Of a stretch of 6,925 bases of DNA, positions 5,057 to 6,925 are shown in pieces. Where the stretch lies: the NCBI GenBank assembly GCA_964528035.1, contig CAZGQY010000206.1:1-6925 (forward strand). The letters run 5' to 3'. Under the pieces are notes generated by a model. That model ran no database searches. It saw only the letters and a list, made by a program, of their open reading frames with translations, and was not told where the DNA came from. The stretch comes from CAZGQY01 sp964528035 (GTDB lineage Bacteria; Pseudomonadota; Gammaproteobacteria; Methylococcales; UBA1147). Position numbers and translations under genes: made by a program. How positions within the stretch are numbered: position 1 is the stretch's first letter; each line of letters starts with the position of its first letter.

Positions 5057-6925
5057 CTAGTCGGCCAGTATTTCCAGTAATGGCGTTGGTTTCCCAATCC
5101 CATATCCTTGCGCATAGTTGATGCCGGTTTTCTTCAACAATTCTTTGATCGTATCGTTTTCAACAAATTCAGCGATGGTTTGTAAGCCCATCAACTGGCC
5201 GATTTCATTAATTGATTTCACCATTGCATGGTCAATTGGATCATTGACAATGTCTTTTACAAACATCCCATCTATTTTCAGGTAGTTTACAGGCAGATTT
5301 TTTAAATAAGCGAATGAGGACAAGCCGCTGCCAAAATCATCCAGTGCAAATTTGCATCCCAATGCTTTTAAGGCCAGAATAAACTTTTTAGCAACATTCA
5401 AATTTGAAATAGCCGCTGTTTCTGTAATTTCAAAACAGATTTTGTTTCCTTCGATGCCAGTTTCCCGGAATTGTTGGATAATAAATTTCAGGAAGGCTGT
5501 ATCAGCCAATGTCTGGCCGGAAAGATTGATGGAGAGGAAATTAATCCGTTGGAGAAATGCTGTATTATCTGCCAGGAAACTGAAGGTTTTCTTCACTACC
5601 CAGGTATCCAGATTTTCAATCAGATTGTAGCGTTCTGCTGCCGGCAGAAATGTAGCCGGTGGGATGAGTTTGCCATCCTTGTCGATCATCCTCAATAATA
5701 ATTCGTAATGTATTCCCTGGCTTTGGTTAAGTGGAATAATGGTTTGTGCAAAGAGGCAAAAGCGATCTTCTTCCAGTGCCGTGTATATACGAGTTACCCA
5801 TTGCATTTCGCCATGGCGGTGGGCCAGGTGCGAGTCTTCCGAATGAGATACATGGATTCGGTTGCGGCCTAAATCTTTGGCGATATAACAGGCAGCATCG
5901 GCATTTTTCAGTAATTCTGTTAAGCTGGAAGTGGTCGGCGTGATGGCGACCAGGCCCATGCTCATTCCAGCTGGAAAGCTGTATTCTTCCCAGGTGAACT
6001 GATAGTCCTGAATAGCTTTTAGCAAAGATGCTGCTACTCGATGGGCATGATTTAGCGAACAGTGTTCCATCAATACTCCAAACTCATCACCGCCAAGTCG
6101 GGCCAAAGTATCGAGTTTGCGTACTTCGTGTTGCAATAAAGTGGAAATTTGACGCAACATTTCATTACCTGCTATATGGCCGCAGGTATCGTTGACCACT
6201 TTGAACTGATCGAGGTTCATAAAACACAGGGCGTGTTCTGTTTCGTTTTCCCGGGAGATGGAAATTAATCGCTCTGCTCGGCGTTCAAATTCATTGCGGT
6301 TGATTAGCCCCGTCATTTCATCGTGAGAAGCCTGGAAAACGAGTTGTGATTCTGTTTTTACGCGCTCGGTGATGTCTGAAATAGTACACATAATCGTTTG
6401 TTCGTAGTGATTTCCAGAGTTTACAGGCGTAAGGGAAATGTCTACCGGAAACTCTGACCCATTCTTGTGTAGTCCTGATAAACCGCTTCTGGTACCCATT
6501 GTTCGTGGTTTTGGGTTCTGGCTATAATTCGAGCGTAATTGTTTATGTATATTTTTGTGCTTGGCGGGGATTAATGTTTCTACATCCATACCGATCAATT
6601 CGTCCTGTTCGTAGCCGAACATGGTAATTGTTTGTACATTTGCCAGAATTAGTATTCCATTTTTGTCAGTAATGAAGATGGAGTTTGGAGAAAACTGGAA
6701 TACTGCTTTGAATTTTTCCTCGGATTTTCTTTGCTCGGTAACATCATAGCTGACGACATGAATGCCTCTGACGTCTCCTTTCTCATCAATATCAGGTGTG
6801 TAGGTAACATGAAATAAGTGTGATATCGAATCACTGGGCTTATGCCATTCAAAATCAAACTTTTGTTCCTCTCCAGATAATGCCCTATCCAGGTGGGGTT
6901 TTATTTGTGAGTAAATTTCCTGGCC
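5057..6925 (-). CDS. PAS-PAS-GGDEF-EAL c-di-GMP signalling protein (partial, N-terminus outside window)
   Basis: The frame stays open from the TAG at 5057-5059 to the right edge, 622 visible residues; the ATG at 6620-6622 lies inside the second PAS domain and is not the start. Visible residues: end of a PAS domain (to ~66, closing VSYDVTEQRK), a full PAS domain (69-190, closing TISDITERVK), GGDEF domain (~199-357) and EAL domain (~374-618). EAL enzymes hydrolyse the second messenger c-di-GMP; E408 (motif reads ELL), N467, E499, D529/D530, K550, E586 and Q606 are in place, so phosphodiesterase activity is expected. The GGDEF signature (278-282) and the RxxD inhibitory-site pattern (RKLD, 269-272) are kept, but the usual DLD is NLD (N237) and the usual AGD is AGN (N254), so cyclase activity is doubtful. 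The PAS domains should sense a signal; no ligand can be named. The gene converges on the membrane/SPFH pair across 31 bp. Confidence 0.95.
   Translation of the reverse strand, partial: GQEIYSQIKPHLDRALSGEEQKFDFEWHKPSDSISHLFHVTYTPDIDEKGDVRGIHVVSYDVTEQRKSEEKFKAVFQFSPNSIFITDKNGILILANVQTITMFGYEQDELIGMDVETLIPAKHKNIHKQLRSNYSQNPKPRTMGTRSGLSGLHKNGSEFPVDISLTPVNSGNHYEQTIMCTISDITERVKTESQLVFQASHDEMTGLINRNEFERRAERLISISRENETEHALCFMNLDQFKVVNDTCGHIAGNEMLRQISTLLQHEVRKLDTLARLGGDEFGVLMEHCSLNHAHRVAASLLKAIQDYQFTWEEYSFPAGMSMGLVAITPTTSSLTELLKNADAACYIAKDLGRNRIHVSHSEDSHLAHRHGEMQWVTRIYTALEEDRFCLFAQTIIPLNQSQGIHYELLLRMIDKDGKLIPPATFLPAAERYNLIENLDTWVVKKTFSFLADNTAFLQRINFLSINLSGQTLADTAFLKFIIQQFRETGIEGNKICFEITETAAISNLNVAKKFILALKALGCKFALDDFGSGLSSFAYLKNLPVNYLKIDGMFVKDIVNDPIDHAMVKSINEIGQLMGLQTIAEFVENDTIKELLKKTGINYAQGYGIGKPTPLLEILAD

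Noticed and set aside
5017..5057. GAAAAT/ATTTTC inverted repeat spanning both convergent stop codons.
   Set aside because: Six AT pairs 29 bases apart are weak; the GC-containing stem at 4993-5036 explains the region better.

Overview
The window looks like a gammaproteobacterial chromosome of moderate-to-low GC. The evidence is a family-4 uracil-DNA glycosylase gene placed directly before rimI, dense coding with short gaps, and a c-di-GMP signalling protein of the PAS-PAS-GGDEF-EAL type common in that class. Nothing in the sequence fixes the genus.

Layout. Positions 1-229 are the 3' end of a group II intron on the + strand. Domain V, a domain VI with a bulged branch-point A, and a plausible 3' splice boundary at 229 are visible; the reverse transcriptase gene and 5' end lie outside the window. 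Positions 230-791 hold no recognisable gene, only one inverted-repeat structure and a possible promoter. Positions 792-2156 are a two-gene DNA-repair/protein-modification unit: a 4Fe-4S uracil-DNA glycosylase with an N-terminal tail resembling the DNA polymerase III psi subunit, then rimI (ribosomal-protein alanine acetyltransferase). Positions 2157-2648 are non-coding and carry a folded, repeat-like element.

Positions 2649-5025 are the most novel part. They hold an overlapping gene pair encoding a four-helix inner-membrane protein with a large periplasmic helical domain and a soluble SPFH (band-7)-like protein with a long charged coiled coil. Neither is a family I can name. The overlap suggests they are made together and work as a membrane-anchored complex, which is inference. 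A terminator-like structure closes the pair.

From the right edge back to 5057, on the - strand and converging on the pair, is the C-terminal part of a c-di-GMP protein. Its first PAS domain is cut by the window edge. Its EAL (phosphodiesterase) residues look intact, while the GGDEF domain keeps its signature but has Asp-to-Asn changes at two ligand positions, so it is probably a phosphodiesterase with a regulatory GGDEF domain.
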